Of a DNA stretch of 64,000 bases, positions 29,224 to 38,470 are shown in pieces; position 1 is the stretch's first letter, and each line of letters starts with the position of its first letter. Position numbers and translations under genes: made by a program. Source of the DNA: Phaeobacter sp. 11ANDIMAR09. Lineage in GTDB: Bacteria > Pseudomonadota > Alphaproteobacteria > Rhodobacterales > Rhodobacteraceae. Below the pieces are notes generated by a model. That model had not been told where the DNA came from and ran no database searches. It saw only the letters and a program-made list of their open reading frames with translations. The stretch spans positions 124,001 to 188,000 of the forward strand of contig NZ_LIKT01000007.1 in the NCBI RefSeq assembly GCF_001294455.1, given 5' to 3'.

Positions 29224-30162
29224 TCACAGCCCCGCCGCCTTTTGCCACAGCGCAAAGACCTCAGCGCTGGTGAGATCCGGCACATAGCCGAATTGCGCCT
29301 TCAAGGCGCCGTTGTCCAGCACCGGCCGATATTGCAAAAACCGCACCTGGCTTGGCCCATAACGCGACAGTTTCAGGGGATGCGCAATGGCCAGAGCCAG
29401 CTTGAGCAGCCAGACTGGCAGACGCAGCACCGGCTTGTTCAGGGCCTGCGACAGCTCCGACACACCCAGCGCCCCATCGCCCGCAACATTAAAAATGCCC
29501 GCAGGTCCGTCCTGGATGGCGCGTTTCAGAATGCGCGCCAGATCCCGGGTCCAGATAAAGACAAAGGGACTCTCACAGCCCTGCAGAGCAAGCAGGCGGG
29601 GTTTGTGAAACAGCGCGGTGATCTGGTTCTCCAGGCCTGCGCCCAATACCGTTCCCACCCGCAGCACAACCTGTTCCAGTTCAGGCGCGTCGATACGGGC
29701 CTGGGCCAGCATTTCCTCGACCCGGCGTTTGTGGTCCGAATAGGCGAACTCCGGATTGCCGCGTATTGGATCACTTTCGACCAGGGGATTGGCGTTTTCC
29801 GCATGATAGCCATAGGCCGCCCCTGAGGAGGTCACCACCAGACGCCGGACCCCATGGGCGTGGCAAGCTGTCAGCACATTGCGCGAGCCAACAACATCAA
29901 CTGCATGGGCAAACTCCCGCGTTGTTGGCGACACGATCGAAGCCAGATGGATCACCACATCCGGGCGCTCGTCTCCGATCACCCGATCGGGATCCTCACC
30001 GCGCACATCCAAGGGCACAAAGCGGATGGCTGCGGGCAGATCGCAGGGCGCGCGCAGATCTGTTGCCACCACCTCATAGGCTGATCCTTCAGCCTGGGCG
30101 AGTTCCCGCAGCAGCGCCGAGCCCACATCGCCTGCAGCACCAGTAATCAGGATCTTTGTCAT
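29224..30162 (-). CDS. NAD-dependent epimerase/dehydratase family protein
   Basis: Extended SDR, 312 aa. Rossmann motif ITGAAGDVGSALLRELA at the N-terminus, DVRGEDPDRVIGDERPDVVIHLA (interrupted core DVVIHLAS), SSGAAYGYH and the catalytic-type YSDHKRRVEEML (Y-x3-K with K in HKR). GPAGIFNVAGDGALGVSEL toward the end is common in NAD epimerases. GGGAGG lies 8 nt before the chosen ATG; that ATG overlaps the symporter stop. Sugar-nucleotide work is unlikely given the neighbours; a hydroxysteroid- or alcohol-type substrate is a guess from context. Confidence 0.82.
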   Translation of the reverse strand: MTKILITGAAGDVGSALLRELAQAEGSAYEVVATDLRAPCDLPAAIRFVPLDVRGEDPDRVIGDERPDVVIHLASIVSPTTREFAHAVDVVGSRNVLTACHAHGVRRLVVTSSGAAYGYHAENANPLVESDPIRGNPEFAYSDHKRRVEEMLAQARIDAPELEQVVLRVGTVLGAGLENQITALFHKPRLLALQGCESPFVFIWTRDLARILKRAIQDGPAGIFNVAGDGALGVSELSQALNKPVLRLPVWLLKLALAIAHPLKLSRYGPSQVRFLQYRPVLDNGALKAQFGYVPDLTSAEVFALWQKAAGL

Positions 30163-31061
30163 CGCTTTGCCTCCCGTCGCGACATCAACTTGGCGAGGGC
30201 CAGGCCTGAAATGGCGTGCCAAATACCCCAAAGGGCTGCCACCACCGCCATGCCCCCCAGCCCGTTGAAAAAGCCAAAGATCAGCACCAGCCCCAGGCCC
30301 GAGTTCTGAATCCCTGTCTCAATCGTCACGGCTCGCCGGTCATAGTTAGACAAGCCCGCCAAGGTGGCAGTTCCATAGCCCGCCGCCAGGGCAATGGCAT
30401 TGTGCAGCACCACCAACCCGCCGACAAAGGGCGCAAACTGCAAAAAGAAGGCCCAATTGGCTGCCAGCGCCAAGACCACAAAACCCAGAAAAATCAGCAT
30501 CGACAGGTTCTGCATTGGACGGCGCACCCGATCCGCAAAGGGGGCATGCCGACTGTTGAGATAGATCCCCAGGACCAGTGGCAAGACCAGCATCAAGGAG
30601 ACAGTGAGAGCAATCTGCACCGGATCGATCTCTACCCGGTTCAAGATTTCGCGCGTAGGCGCATAAAGCTGCCCCCAAAAGGCGATGTTGAGCGGCGTGA
30701 TCAGGATGGCGCCCACCGTGGCAAAGGCGGTCATCGACACCGACAGCGCCGCGTTTCCCCCGGCGCGGTGAGTAATGAAATTGGAGATGTTGCCGCCCGG
30801 GCAGGCCGCAACCAGGATCAGCCCCAGCGCAATCGAGGCCCGGGGCTCGACCATCAGAACCAGCAGAAAGGTCAGTGCAGGCAGGAGAATAAACTGCGAG
30901 GCAAGCCCGGTCAGAACCGGTTTGGGCGCGCGGATCAATCGGGCAAAATCGCTGATCCTCAGATCCAGCGCGATGGAAAACATCACAATGGCCAGGATTG
31001 CATTCATCACCAGCAAGCTGGAGGCACTGAAATTCAGAACAACCGTATCAAGATCCGTCAT
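30159..31061 (-). CDS. Bile acid:sodium symporter (BASS) family transporter
   Basis: Membrane carrier, 300 aa, about nine or ten helices. VMFSIALDLRISDFARL (~25-41), GLILVAACPGGNISNFITHRAGGNAALSVSMTA (~80-112; core ACPGGNISN) and the second crossover motif ETGIQNSGLGLVLIFGFF (~240) are the hallmark segments of BASS carriers. Overlaps genes on both sides by 4 nt. The family moves organic anions such as bile acids, pantoate or pyruvate; the partner flavin monooxygenase and SDRs suggest an organic acid or steroid-like compound, which is inference. Confidence 0.88.
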   Translation of the reverse strand: MTDLDTVVLNFSASSLLVMNAILAIVMFSIALDLRISDFARLIRAPKPVLTGLASQFILLPALTFLLVLMVEPRASIALGLILVAACPGGNISNFITHRAGGNAALSVSMTAFATVGAILITPLNIAFWGQLYAPTREILNRVEIDPVQIALTVSLMLVLPLVLGIYLNSRHAPFADRVRRPMQNLSMLIFLGFVVLALAANWAFFLQFAPFVGGLVVLHNAIALAAGYGTATLAGLSNYDRRAVTIETGIQNSGLGLVLIFGFFNGLGGMAVVAALWGIWHAISGLALAKLMSRREAKR

Positions 31062-32407
31062 GATGCCCCCTGCGTCAGCGCGGAGATCCAGCCCGTGACG
31101 GCTTTGCGGTAGGTTGCCTTGTCCACGTAATAGGCCATTCGCGCCAGCTTGAGGTAGTTCATACCGCCGGTGGCGCGTTCAAAACCTGCGGATTTTTCCT
31201 GTTTCAGCTTGGCCGCACCGGCCTGTCCCTGCTGCAGCCCCTTGAGATAGCGGGCCACCATTTCCGCCTGTTCGTGCCGTCCCTGCCAGCCCAGTCCAGA
31301 GGCCTCAACCATGCCCAGCACAAAGAGATCATCGCGCTCGGGATGCATGCAGTTGAGATAGAGATGCGGCGCGGCGCCCTGCCAATTGAGCAATTCCTTA
31401 TCAATAAAGGGATAGTGCAGCAGGTAGCCAGTGGCGGTCAGGATCATGTCATAGTCGGCCTGTGACCCATCGGTGAAATGCACCACCTTGCCCGCGATAT
31501 GATCGATATCCGGGCGCACCTTTAGATCGCCGTGCCCAGCGTGAAACAGGATCAGCGAGTTCACCACCGGGTGGCTTTCATAAAGCGCGTAATCCGGTTT
31601 GGGGAAGCCATATTTCTGCGGATCCCCGACAAACCATTTCAGGATCATGCCATCGACACGGCGTTTCAGCCACATGGGCAGGCGAATCGCGCCGCCCATG
31701 GTATCGGCGGGCCTGCCAAAGACATATTTGGGCACGAAGTAATAGCCGCGGCGCATCGAGATATCGCAGCTCAGCCCGTGGTGGATGGCATCCACCGCGA
31801 TATCGCAGCCGGAATTTCCAGCCCCCACGATCAGCACGCGCTTGTCCGCAAACTGTCGCGGGTCGCGGTACTGGGCGGCATGGATCATCTCGCCGTCAAA
31901 CTGGCCTTTGAAATCGGGCTTGTTCGGCTCGGCCAGGGTGCCATTGGCGATCAAAACACCGGCAAAGATCTCGCTATGCTCCTGACCCTCGCCGTCGCGC
32001 CAGGTGACCCGCCAGCCCACGCCGCTCTCGCCCAGAGGATCACAAGAGAGCACCTCGCAATTGAAAGCATAGTCCTGGTAGAGATCAAAATGGCGGGCAA
32101 AATCGCAGAAGTAGCGCCGCATCTCTCGGTGCGAAGGATATTCCGCAACCTCTTCGCCCATCGGAAAGTCGTCAAACTGAGTCATCTTTTTGGACGAAAT
32201 CAGATGCGCGGTTTCATACATCGTCGAATGCGGCGCATCGATATCCCAGAGCCCGCCCACATCCGAGTGCAGCTCGAACCCCTGGAAGGGAATACCCTGT
32301 TCTTTCAGAACTTTCGCCATGGCGAGCCCCATGGGCCCTGCGCCAATCAAAGCATACCTATCCGCCGCAGCACCATTTTGCGCCGCGTTTGCCTGTGCCG
32401 TCATCAT
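31058..32407 (-). CDS. Flavin-containing monooxygenase
   Basis: FAD- and NADPH-dependent monooxygenase, about 449 aa. FAD motif IGAGPMGLAMAKVLKEQG (~22-39), FMO fingerprint FDGEMIHAAQY (F-x-G-x3-H-x3-Y), NADPH motif VGAGNSGCDIAVDAI (~195) and the late TATGYLLHYP motif are all seen. Baeyer-Villiger and N/S-oxygenating FMOs share these, so the reaction is open. Start chosen at the first of two ATGs that follow GGGAGG; the next ATG, 3 nt on, has more usual spacing. First gene of a four-gene operon divergent from tetR. Confidence 0.86.
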   Translation of the reverse strand: MMTAQANAAQNGAAADRYALIGAGPMGLAMAKVLKEQGIPFQGFELHSDVGGLWDIDAPHSTMYETAHLISSKKMTQFDDFPMGEEVAEYPSHREMRRYFCDFARHFDLYQDYAFNCEVLSCDPLGESGVGWRVTWRDGEGQEHSEIFAGVLIANGTLAEPNKPDFKGQFDGEMIHAAQYRDPRQFADKRVLIVGAGNSGCDIAVDAIHHGLSCDISMRRGYYFVPKYVFGRPADTMGGAIRLPMWLKRRVDGMILKWFVGDPQKYGFPKPDYALYESHPVVNSLILFHAGHGDLKVRPDIDHIAGKVVHFTDGSQADYDMILTATGYLLHYPFIDKELLNWQGAAPHLYLNCMHPERDDLFVLGMVEASGLGWQGRHEQAEMVARYLKGLQQGQAGAAKLKQEKSAGFERATGGMNYLKLARMAYYVDKATYRKAVTGWISALTQGAS

Positions 32408-32445
32408 TTTTCCTCCCTCAAGCACCCTCGGGGCGCGCTTTTAGA

Positions 32446-32461
32446 TTGAACGACTGTTAAA
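32446..32461. promoter_or_regulatory. Inverted repeat between FMO and tetR, putative TetR operator
   Basis: TTGAAC-GACT-GTTAAA: arms match at 5 of 6 pairs, placed in the 76-bp gap between the divergent FMO and TetR genes, 22 bp before the tetR ATG. Position and symmetry fit a TetR-type operator. Confidence 0.4.
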
Positions 32462-32483
32462 AATAGGGCAAGATGTTTTTGAA

Positions 32484-33128
32484 ATGAGTGGAAAAGTACA
32501 AGAAAATCAAAGACAACGCGCACCCAGCAAACGCTCTTTGGCAACCCGAGACCGCATCTTTGATGCCGCAGAGCAACTCTTTGCCGAGCGCGGTTTCGAG
32601 GGCGCTTCGATTCGTGATATTGCCAAGGCAGCAGGTGTTCAGGGGGCTCTGGTCAATCATCACGGCGGCAGCAAGGAGGCGCTGTTTACCACCGTGGTGG
32701 CCCGACGTGCTGAAGAACTGGCACAGCTCAGACAGGATGCGCTGGCCGCTGCCAAGGCTGCAGGGTCGCTGACCCTGCATCAAGTTTTGACCTGCTTCAT
32801 CGCCCCCTTCATCGACAGAACCCTGCACGGCGGCCCCACTTGGTCCGCCTATGGTCGATTGATTGCCCATGTCTCGTCAGACATACGCTGGCAGCACATT
32901 GCCCAACGCTATTTTGACCCGACCATGGAGATCTTTCTGGCAGAGATCGCCGTGTTGCTCCCCGATGCCTCGCAGCAGAAGATCGGCGCTCATTTCATCT
33001 TCATGGTCTCGGCGATGCTGGCGCTTTGCACCTCGCGCTGGCGTATTTCCGGCCTCGAGGACGGGGCAACCACCCAGGACCTGACGGCAACCCTACTGGA
33101 TTTCTGCGCGGCAGGTTTTCAAGCCTAA
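32484..33128 (+). CDS. TetR-family transcriptional regulator
   Basis: Probable repressor, 214 aa. Helix-turn-helix at ~22-65: RDRIFDAAEQLFAERGFEGA, then SIRDIAKAAGVQGALVNHHGGSKEALF, the standard TetR pattern. The C-terminal part (~75-214) has the ligand/dimer helices (LTLHQVLTCFIAPFIDRTL and later MVSAMLALCTSRWRI), close to the CerR/DUF1956-type C-terminal domain. It is divergent from the FMO operon and is likely its regulator. The N-terminus is basic and Gln-rich before the HTH. Confidence 0.88.
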   Translation: MSGKVQENQRQRAPSKRSLATRDRIFDAAEQLFAERGFEGASIRDIAKAAGVQGALVNHHGGSKEALFTTVVARRAEELAQLRQDALAAAKAAGSLTLHQVLTCFIAPFIDRTLHGGPTWSAYGRLIAHVSSDIRWQHIAQRYFDPTMEIFLAEIAVLLPDASQQKIGAHFIFMVSAMLALCTSRWRISGLEDGATTQDLTATLLDFCAAGFQA

Positions 33129-33142
33129 GACAGGCAGCCCCC

Positions 33143-34102
33143 CTAGACGGAGAGCGCGGCCTGTGTTTCGGACCAGACAAAGCCTTTTGTCAAAAGCCTG
33201 CGCTGCACCCGTCCGGGGTAATCCGTCACGATGGCATCCACCCCTAACCCGATCATCCGGTCGATATCAGCGACCTCGTTGACGGTCCAGACCGCAACCC
33301 GCAGACCCAGTTTCTGAGCGCGAGCCACATCCGTGGCGGTAACATCCAGGTAATAGGGACACCAAAGCGCGCCCCCCGCCTCCAGCACCTGATCCGGCAG
33401 ATTGGCGCCCTCGCCCGTCAGGTCATAACTGACTGAACTGGCATGATCCTCCCCCACATCCGCCGCGTTTTCAGGCCGTTGCGTCAGGAAGGATGTCGGC
33501 ATTTCCGGCGCCTGGCCCGCACATTCCGCCAGAAGCTGCCAATCAAAACTATGCATCAAGGTGCGATGCGCCAGCCCCAGGGCGCGTACCTCCTTCACCA
33601 CGGCCGCAACCACCTCGCTGCGGGTTGCCGCCTCTTGCAGCCTGGCCGGATCGGATTTGATCTCGAGCATCAGATGCACATCCTGATAGCCGGGCTGGGC
33701 AATCAGTTCACAGAGATCGCTCAGACGCGGAATACGGGCCCCGTACAAAAAGGCCTGATCGGGAAAGCGCCGACCATAGTCACTGTGTCCGTCCAGCCCG
33801 CCTACATCCAGCGCCGCCAGATCGCCCCAGTCCAGATCAGCAACCTTGGGCGTATTTCCCTGGAGCCAATTGCCCGCCCCATCGCGGACAATCGAGCCGG
33901 TGAGGCTGTGGTTATGGGTGATCACCGGCACTCCATCGCGAGTCATCACCACGTCAAACTCCAACAGGCGTACCCCGCAGTTCAGGGTAAAGGCAAAGCC
34001 CTCCATGGTGTTTTCCGGCATCACGCCACGGGCACCCCGGTGCCCGATCACCCGGATCAGCCCATCGCCCCCGGTAAAGGCCGCCAACTGGGGGAACTGC
34101 AT
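33143..34102 (-). CDS. ugpQ: Glycerophosphodiester phosphodiesterase UgpQ
   Basis: Hydrolyses glycerophosphodiesters to glycerol 3-phosphate and an alcohol. 319 aa. GDPD motifs seen: VIGHRGARGVMPENTMEGF (~18-36), LLEFDVVMTRDGVPVITHNH, and the C-terminal VAVWTVNE and GVDAIVTDYPGR. Catalytic His/Glu/Asp are present. No signal peptide, so it should act in the cytoplasm on imported diesters, as UgpQ does. Start overlaps the ugpC stop (TAATG). Last gene of the ugp operon. Confidence 0.94.
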   Translation of the reverse strand: MQFPQLAAFTGGDGLIRVIGHRGARGVMPENTMEGFAFTLNCGVRLLEFDVVMTRDGVPVITHNHSLTGSIVRDGAGNWLQGNTPKVADLDWGDLAALDVGGLDGHSDYGRRFPDQAFLYGARIPRLSDLCELIAQPGYQDVHLMLEIKSDPARLQEAATRSEVVAAVVKEVRALGLAHRTLMHSFDWQLLAECAGQAPEMPTSFLTQRPENAADVGEDHASSVSYDLTGEGANLPDQVLEAGGALWCPYYLDVTATDVARAQKLGLRVAVWTVNEVADIDRMIGLGVDAIVTDYPGRVQRRLLTKGFVWSETQAALSV

Positions 34103-35172
34103 TATGTCTCCAGCCGTTTTTCAGTTTTTGGGTCAAACAGATGCAGCAACTCTGGCGCCGCTGAGAAACTGTGCTTGCTGCCGGGTTCGGCCGCGACATG
34201 GCCCGGCACCGAAGCGACGATTTCGTGCTGGCTGCCGCTAAGCTTGCCATGCAGCAGAGTATTCGCCCCCAGCTGTTCTACCATATCGACATCAATGACA
34301 ATCGGGCCGATCTCATCCGGCACCAGGTGTTCAGGACGGACCCCCAAAAGCACCGCACTGTTTTGCGCCAGGTCAGCTGACACCTGCGGCGCGGCCAGCT
34401 GGACGCCGGTGGACAGGATCAGCGCCTCCGCTTCTATGGAGGCGGGCAGGAAATTCATCGCCGGGCTGCCAATGAACCCAGCCACAAAGACCGAGGCAGG
34501 CCGATCATAGAGCTCGATCGGGGTGCCGAACTGTTCGACATAGCCGCCGTTCAGCACCATCAGCCGATCCCCCAGGGTCATCGCCTCGACCTGATCATGG
34601 GTCACATAGATCGAGGTCACCCCAAGGCGTTGCTGCAATTTGCGGATCTCCAGGCGCATTTGCACCCGCAGCTTGGCATCCAGGTTTGAGAGCGGTTCGT
34701 CAAACAGAAAGACCTGCGGGTCGCGCACGATGGCCCGCCCCATGGCGACCCGCTGACGCTGCCCCCCGGACAACTGCCGCGGTTTGCGATCCAGATACTG
34801 GCGTATCTCCAGAATATCGGCTGCTTCTTCGACGCGACGGTTGATTTCCGCCTTGGAGAGTTTGCGGATTTTCAGCCCGTAGGCCATGTTTTCACGCACG
34901 CTCATATGGGGATAAAGCGCGTAGTTCTGGAACACCATGGCGATATCGCGCGCCGAAGGTTCCAGCTCGTTCACCCGACGGCCGGCAATTGCGATCTCGC
35001 CAGATGTCACGGTCTCAAGCCCAGCCACCATCCGCAGAAGGGTCGATTTTCCGCAGCCCGAGGGGCCAACGATGACGATGAATTCGCCATCACTGATCTC
35101 GCCCTCAACATGGTGCAGCACTTCGGTGGGACCGTAGGATTTGGTCAAGTCGGTTAGTTTAATTTCAGCCAT
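34102..35172 (-). CDS. ugpC: Glycerol-3-phosphate ABC transporter ATP-binding protein UgpC
   Basis: ATPase of the glycerol-3-phosphate/glycerophosphodiester importer, 356 aa. Walker [11 protein letters not shown] (~36), Q-loop [10 protein letters not shown], signature [16 protein letters not shown], Walker [16 protein letters not shown], switch [10 protein letters not shown], and a C-terminal regulatory domain with LGVRPEHL. MalK-like by sequence; the operon with ugpB, ugpA, ugpE and ugpQ defines the role. Confidence 0.93.
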   Translation of the reverse strand: MAEIKLTDLTKSYGPTEVLHHVEGEISDGEFIVIVGPSGCGKSTLLRMVAGLETVTSGEIAIAGRRVNELEPSARDIAMVFQNYALYPHMSVRENMAYGLKIRKLSKAEINRRVEEAADILEIRQYLDRKPRQLSGGQRQRVAMGRAIVRDPQVFLFDEPLSNLDAKLRVQMRLEIRKLQQRLGVTSIYVTHDQVEAMTLGDRLMVLNGGYVEQFGTPIELYDRPASVFVAGFIGSPAMNFLPASIEAEALILSTGVQLAAPQVSADLAQNSAVLLGVRPEHLVPDEIGPIVIDVDMVEQLGANTLLHGKLSGSQHEIVASVPGHVAAEPGSKHSFSAAPELLHLFDPKTEKRLET

Positions 35173-35184
35173 TTGCGGGGCGTC

Positions 35185-36036
35185 CTATTTATCGGTTTCC
35201 GTCAAGCCCTGCACAAAGAGCTTTTGCATCGAGATGACGACAAAGATCGGCGGGATCATCGCCAAGAGTGCCGTCGTCATGATGATATTCCATTGCGGGC
35301 TTTGCTCGGCCGCCTCCAGCATCTGCTTGATCGACATGACGATGGTGGTCATCGAGGTATCCGTGGTGATCAGCAGCGGCCAGAGGTACTGGTTCCAGCC
35401 AAAGATGAAGAGGATCACAAAAAGCGCTGCGATATTGGTCCGCGACAGGGGCAGCAGGATGTCAAAGAAGAACCGCATTGGCCCTGCCCCATCAATGCGC
35501 GCGCTTTCCAGCATCTCGTCCGGGACCGTCAAAAACACCTGGCGGAACATGAAGGTGGCGGTGGCCGAAGCGATCAGCGGGATCGACAGCCCCCAGTAGC
35601 TGTTGAGCATCCCGAGGTTGGCGACAACTTCAAAGGTCGGCAGGATCCGCACCTCGACCGGCAGCATCAGGGTGATGAAGATCATCCAGAAGCAGGTCAT
35701 GCGGAAGGGAAAGCGGAAATAGACGATGGCAAAGGCCGAGAGCAGCGAGATGGCGATCTTGCCCAGCGAGATCATCATCGCCATGGCCAGACTGTTGAGC
35801 AGCATTAACCAAACGGGGGCGCCTTCCGTGCCGCTGAGGCCCGCGCCAAACAGGGTCTGGTTCAGGTTGTCCCACAGATGGGTGCCGGGCCAGAGCGGAA
35901 GGGGCACTTGATTCATACGGAACTGGTCATGGGTGGCTGCCACAAAGGTGATCCAGATCGGCAGGGCAATGGCAATCACGCCTAGCACCAGCACAAAATG
36001 GGTAAGCAGCGAGGTGAGTGGACGACGTTCAACCAT
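35185..36036 (-). CDS. ugpE: Glycerol-3-phosphate ABC transporter permease UgpE
   Basis: Membrane subunit, 283 aa, six helices. N-terminal TSLLTHFVLVLGVIAIALPI, a long periplasmic loop with HDQFRMNQVPLPLWPG, and the EAA loop EMLESARIDGAGPMRFFFDI. Helix before the C-terminus PPIFVVISMQKLFVQGLTET is typical of UgpE/MalG. Its start overlaps the ugpA stop (TGATG). Confidence 0.94.
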   Translation of the reverse strand: MVERRPLTSLLTHFVLVLGVIAIALPIWITFVAATHDQFRMNQVPLPLWPGTHLWDNLNQTLFGAGLSGTEGAPVWLMLLNSLAMAMMISLGKIAISLLSAFAIVYFRFPFRMTCFWMIFITLMLPVEVRILPTFEVVANLGMLNSYWGLSIPLIASATATFMFRQVFLTVPDEMLESARIDGAGPMRFFFDILLPLSRTNIAALFVILFIFGWNQYLWPLLITTDTSMTTIVMSIKQMLEAAEQSPQWNIIMTTALLAMIPPIFVVISMQKLFVQGLTETDK

Positions 36037-36917
36037 CAGTATTCCACCTTTCTTTCAACATAGCGGAATTGGACAACGGTCATGGCAATGACCAGCACCA
36101 TCAGGATCACCGACTGCGCCGCAGAGCCGCCCAGATCAAGGCCGACAAAGCCATCGTTAAAGACTTTGTAGACAAGGATCGTGGTCGAGGTGCCCGGCCC
36201 GCCCTGGGTCACCGCATGGATGATGCCGAAGGTCTCAAAGAAAGCGTAGACCATGTTGATCACCAGCAGGAAAAACGTGGTGGGCGAGATCAGCGGCAGG
36301 ATGATGGAAAAGAAGCGACGCCCGGGGCCTGCGCCATCAATGGCGGCGGCCTCAATCACGCTATTGGGGATCGACTGCATCGCCGCGAGATAGAACAAAA
36401 AGTTATAAGCCACCTGCTTCCAGGCCGCGGCAAGGATCACCAGCGCCATGGCCTGATTGCCATTCAGATAGTGATTCCAATCAATGCCGACAAAGTCGAG
36501 AAAATAGGGAAAGATCCCCAAAGTCGGGTTAAACATGAAGACCCAAAGCGCCCCTGCCAGAACCGGGGCCACCGCATAGGGCCAGATCAACAGGGTTCGG
36601 TACACCATGGCGCCGCGCACCACCCGCTGGGCAAAGCCCGCAAGGATCAGCGCAACCCCCATCGAGAGCGCCGCCACCAAGAGCGAGAAAATACCGGTGC
36701 GCCAGAAAGCATCCAGATAGTGCTGGTCGCCCCAGAGAACCTGAAAGTTCTCAAACCAGACGAATTCAGAGCCGAGGCCAAAGGCGTCTTCGATCAGAAA
36801 AGACTGATACATCGCCTGACTGGCGGGCCAGATAAAGAACACCAGCGTAATCGCCAGCTGCGGTGCCACCAGCAGATAGGGCAGTGGCGAAGAAGGAAAA
36901 TGGACGCGTTTCAGCAT
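36036..36917 (-). CDS. ugpA: Glycerol-3-phosphate ABC transporter permease UgpA
   Basis: Membrane subunit, 293 aa, six helices. Starts [20 protein letters not shown], typical for UgpA, followed by [16 protein letters not shown] loop: [22 protein letters not shown]. The [21 protein letters not shown] segment (core TQGGPGTST) is conserved in the family. Separated from ugpB by 116 bp that hold a 12-bp stem-loop. Confidence 0.95.
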   Translation of the reverse strand: MLKRVHFPSSPLPYLLVAPQLAITLVFFIWPASQAMYQSFLIEDAFGLGSEFVWFENFQVLWGDQHYLDAFWRTGIFSLLVAALSMGVALILAGFAQRVVRGAMVYRTLLIWPYAVAPVLAGALWVFMFNPTLGIFPYFLDFVGIDWNHYLNGNQAMALVILAAAWKQVAYNFLFYLAAMQSIPNSVIEAAAIDGAGPGRRFFSIILPLISPTTFFLLVINMVYAFFETFGIIHAVTQGGPGTSTTILVYKVFNDGFVGLDLGGSAAQSVILMVLVIAMTVVQFRYVERKVEY

Positions 36918-36986
36918 GGAGTGCCCCGTATTGTGCCCTGTCTAGTACCCCGAAGGGATGCGCCGGCAAAGCAGCGCATAAAACGA

Positions 36987-37015
36987 AACCATGCCGCCTC
37001 TGGGGCGGCATGGTT
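36987..37015 (-). other. Intercistronic stem-loop between ugpB and ugpA
   Basis: Perfect 12-bp inverted repeat (AACCATGCCGCC with GGCGGCATGGTT) around a 5-base loop, 18 nt after the ugpB stop. No T-tract on the coding strand side beyond two T. Likely protects ugpB mRNA from decay or lowers permease expression. Confidence 0.75.
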
Positions 37016-37033
37016 CAGATCATGTAGCCGTGT

Positions 37034-38335
37034 TTATTTGGCGGAACGTTCGAACTTGCGCAGCAGGGTATTGCCACGCTCAGCCGCTGCGTTCAGCGCG
37101 TCGGTTGCAGACTTGTCGCCCGCCCAGACAGCTTCCAGCTCTTCGTTGATCACGTCACGCACCTGAACAAAGTTGCCAAAGCGAAGGCCACGGCTGTTCG
37201 GGGTTGGGGTGTTCAGGCTCAGCTGCTGGATCGCAGTATCGGTGCCGGGGTTGCTCTCATAGAAACCCTGCTCCTTGGACAGCTCATAAGCAGCTGTGGT
37301 GATCGGCACATAGCCGGTCTCCTGGTGCCACCAGGCCTGAACCTCGGGGGAGGACAGATAGGTCAGGAACTGGGCTGTGCCCTTGTACTCTTCGCTCTCA
37401 TGGCCTTCGAGCACCCAGAGGGTGGCGCCACCAATGATCGAGTTCTGAGGCGCATCAGCCACGGATGTATCCAGCGGCAGCATGGTCTGACCAAATTCAA
37501 ACTCGGCCTGGCTCTTGATCGAGCCGTAATAGGCAGAGGAGTTCATCCACATGCCACATTCGCCATTGGTGAACATGGGCAGGCTGTCGCCGCGACGGCC
37601 ACCGTATTTGAACAGGTTGCCGTCGGTCATGGCAGCGATGCCATCCAGACGGGCTGCAACGGCTTCATTGTTAAAGCTGAACTCGGTGTCGAACCCGGCA
37701 AAGCCGTTTTCCTTGGTACCCATGCCGATGTTGTGCCAGGCCGAGAAGTTCTCAACCATGACCCAAGACTGCCAGCCAAAGGACACGCCGCAGTCCATGC
37801 CATTGTCGACCAGTTTCTGCGCGGTTTCCTGTACCTCATCCCAGGTTGTGGGAACGGCAGCACCCGCTGCGTCCAGCGCGTCTTTGTTGTACCACATAAC
37901 AGGTGTGGAGCTGTTGAAAGGCATCGACAGCAGTTCCCCTTCGGGGGTCTCGTAATAAGACACAACCGCAGGCAGGAAGGCGTCGCCGTCAAAGGCTTCT
38001 CCGGCGTCTTTCATCAGTTTCTCAACTGGGTAGATCGCACCCTTGGCGGCCATCATGGTGGCGGTGCCAACTTCAAAAACCTGAACAATTTGCGGGTGCT
38101 CTTTGGCACGGAAAGCCGCAATCGCCGCTGTCATGGTTTCGGTGTAGTTGCCCTTGTAGACAGGAACAACCTTGTAGTCACTCTGCGTAGCGTTGAAATC
38201 TTCCGCGATTTTGTTGACGCGTTCGCCATTGGCCCCACCCATTGCGTGCCACCACTGAACCTCGGTTTCAGCAAAGGCGACACCCGCTGTGGCAGCCATA
38301 AGAGCCGAGCTGCAAAGAAGCGTTTTGATAGACAT
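37034..38335 (-). CDS. ugpB: Glycerol-3-phosphate ABC transporter substrate-binding protein UgpB
   Basis: Periplasmic binding protein, 433 aa. Signal peptide ~1-22 (KTLLCSSALMAATAGVAFA), then ETEVQWWHAMGGANGERVNK, the highly conserved UgpB opening. Other family segments: VVPVYKGNYTETMTAAIAAF, PIVQ-type loop at HPQIVQVFEVGTATMMAAKG, STPVMWYNKDAL, WQSWVMVENFSAWHN. First gene of the ugp operon. Upstream lie a Pho-box-like site and a 20-bp palindrome shared with a divergent LysR gene. Confidence 0.95.
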   Translation of the reverse strand: MSIKTLLCSSALMAATAGVAFAETEVQWWHAMGGANGERVNKIAEDFNATQSDYKVVPVYKGNYTETMTAAIAAFRAKEHPQIVQVFEVGTATMMAAKGAIYPVEKLMKDAGEAFDGDAFLPAVVSYYETPEGELLSMPFNSSTPVMWYNKDALDAAGAAVPTTWDEVQETAQKLVDNGMDCGVSFGWQSWVMVENFSAWHNIGMGTKENGFAGFDTEFSFNNEAVAARLDGIAAMTDGNLFKYGGRRGDSLPMFTNGECGMWMNSSAYYGSIKSQAEFEFGQTMLPLDTSVADAPQNSIIGGATLWVLEGHESEEYKGTAQFLTYLSSPEVQAWWHQETGYVPITTAAYELSKEQGFYESNPGTDTAIQQLSLNTPTPNSRGLRFGNFVQVRDVINEELEAVWAGDKSATDALNAAAERGNTLLRKFERSAK

Positions 38336-38393
38336 GTGAATAATCCCCGTTCATTTGATGCCTAAAGAGTGAGCAGAAAGCGACATAATGCAA

Positions 38394-38411
38394 GTGAAAG
38401 TTTTTTGACAT
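38394..38411 (-). promoter_or_regulatory. Pho-box-like site upstream of ugpB
   Basis: On the coding strand of ugpB: ATGTCAA, four A, CTTTCAC. These are two 7-bp direct repeats 11 bp apart that match the PhoB target CTGTCAT-N4-CTGTCAT at 5/7 and about 5-6/7. It is 59-76 bp upstream of the ugpB start. This would give phosphate-starvation control, as known for ugp in other bacteria. Confidence 0.55.
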
Positions 38412-38416
38412 GCATC

Positions 38417-38436
38417 ATAATATAATGTTATATTAT
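38417..38436. promoter_or_regulatory. 20-bp palindrome between ugpB and LysR gene, putative operator
   Basis: ATAATATAA-TG-TTATATTAT: perfect 9-bp arms. It lies 81 bp from the ugpB start and 34 bp from the LysR-type gene. A rightward -35 TTGACA (38405-38410) with a 17-bp spacer reaches TTATAT inside the palindrome. On the other strand TTGAGT, 16 bp, TATAAC gives a leftward promoter. Both promoters would therefore be covered by a protein bound here. Confidence 0.6.
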
Positions 38437-38470
38437 CGTCGATTTTCCACTCAAAGTCAGGGCTAAGTCA

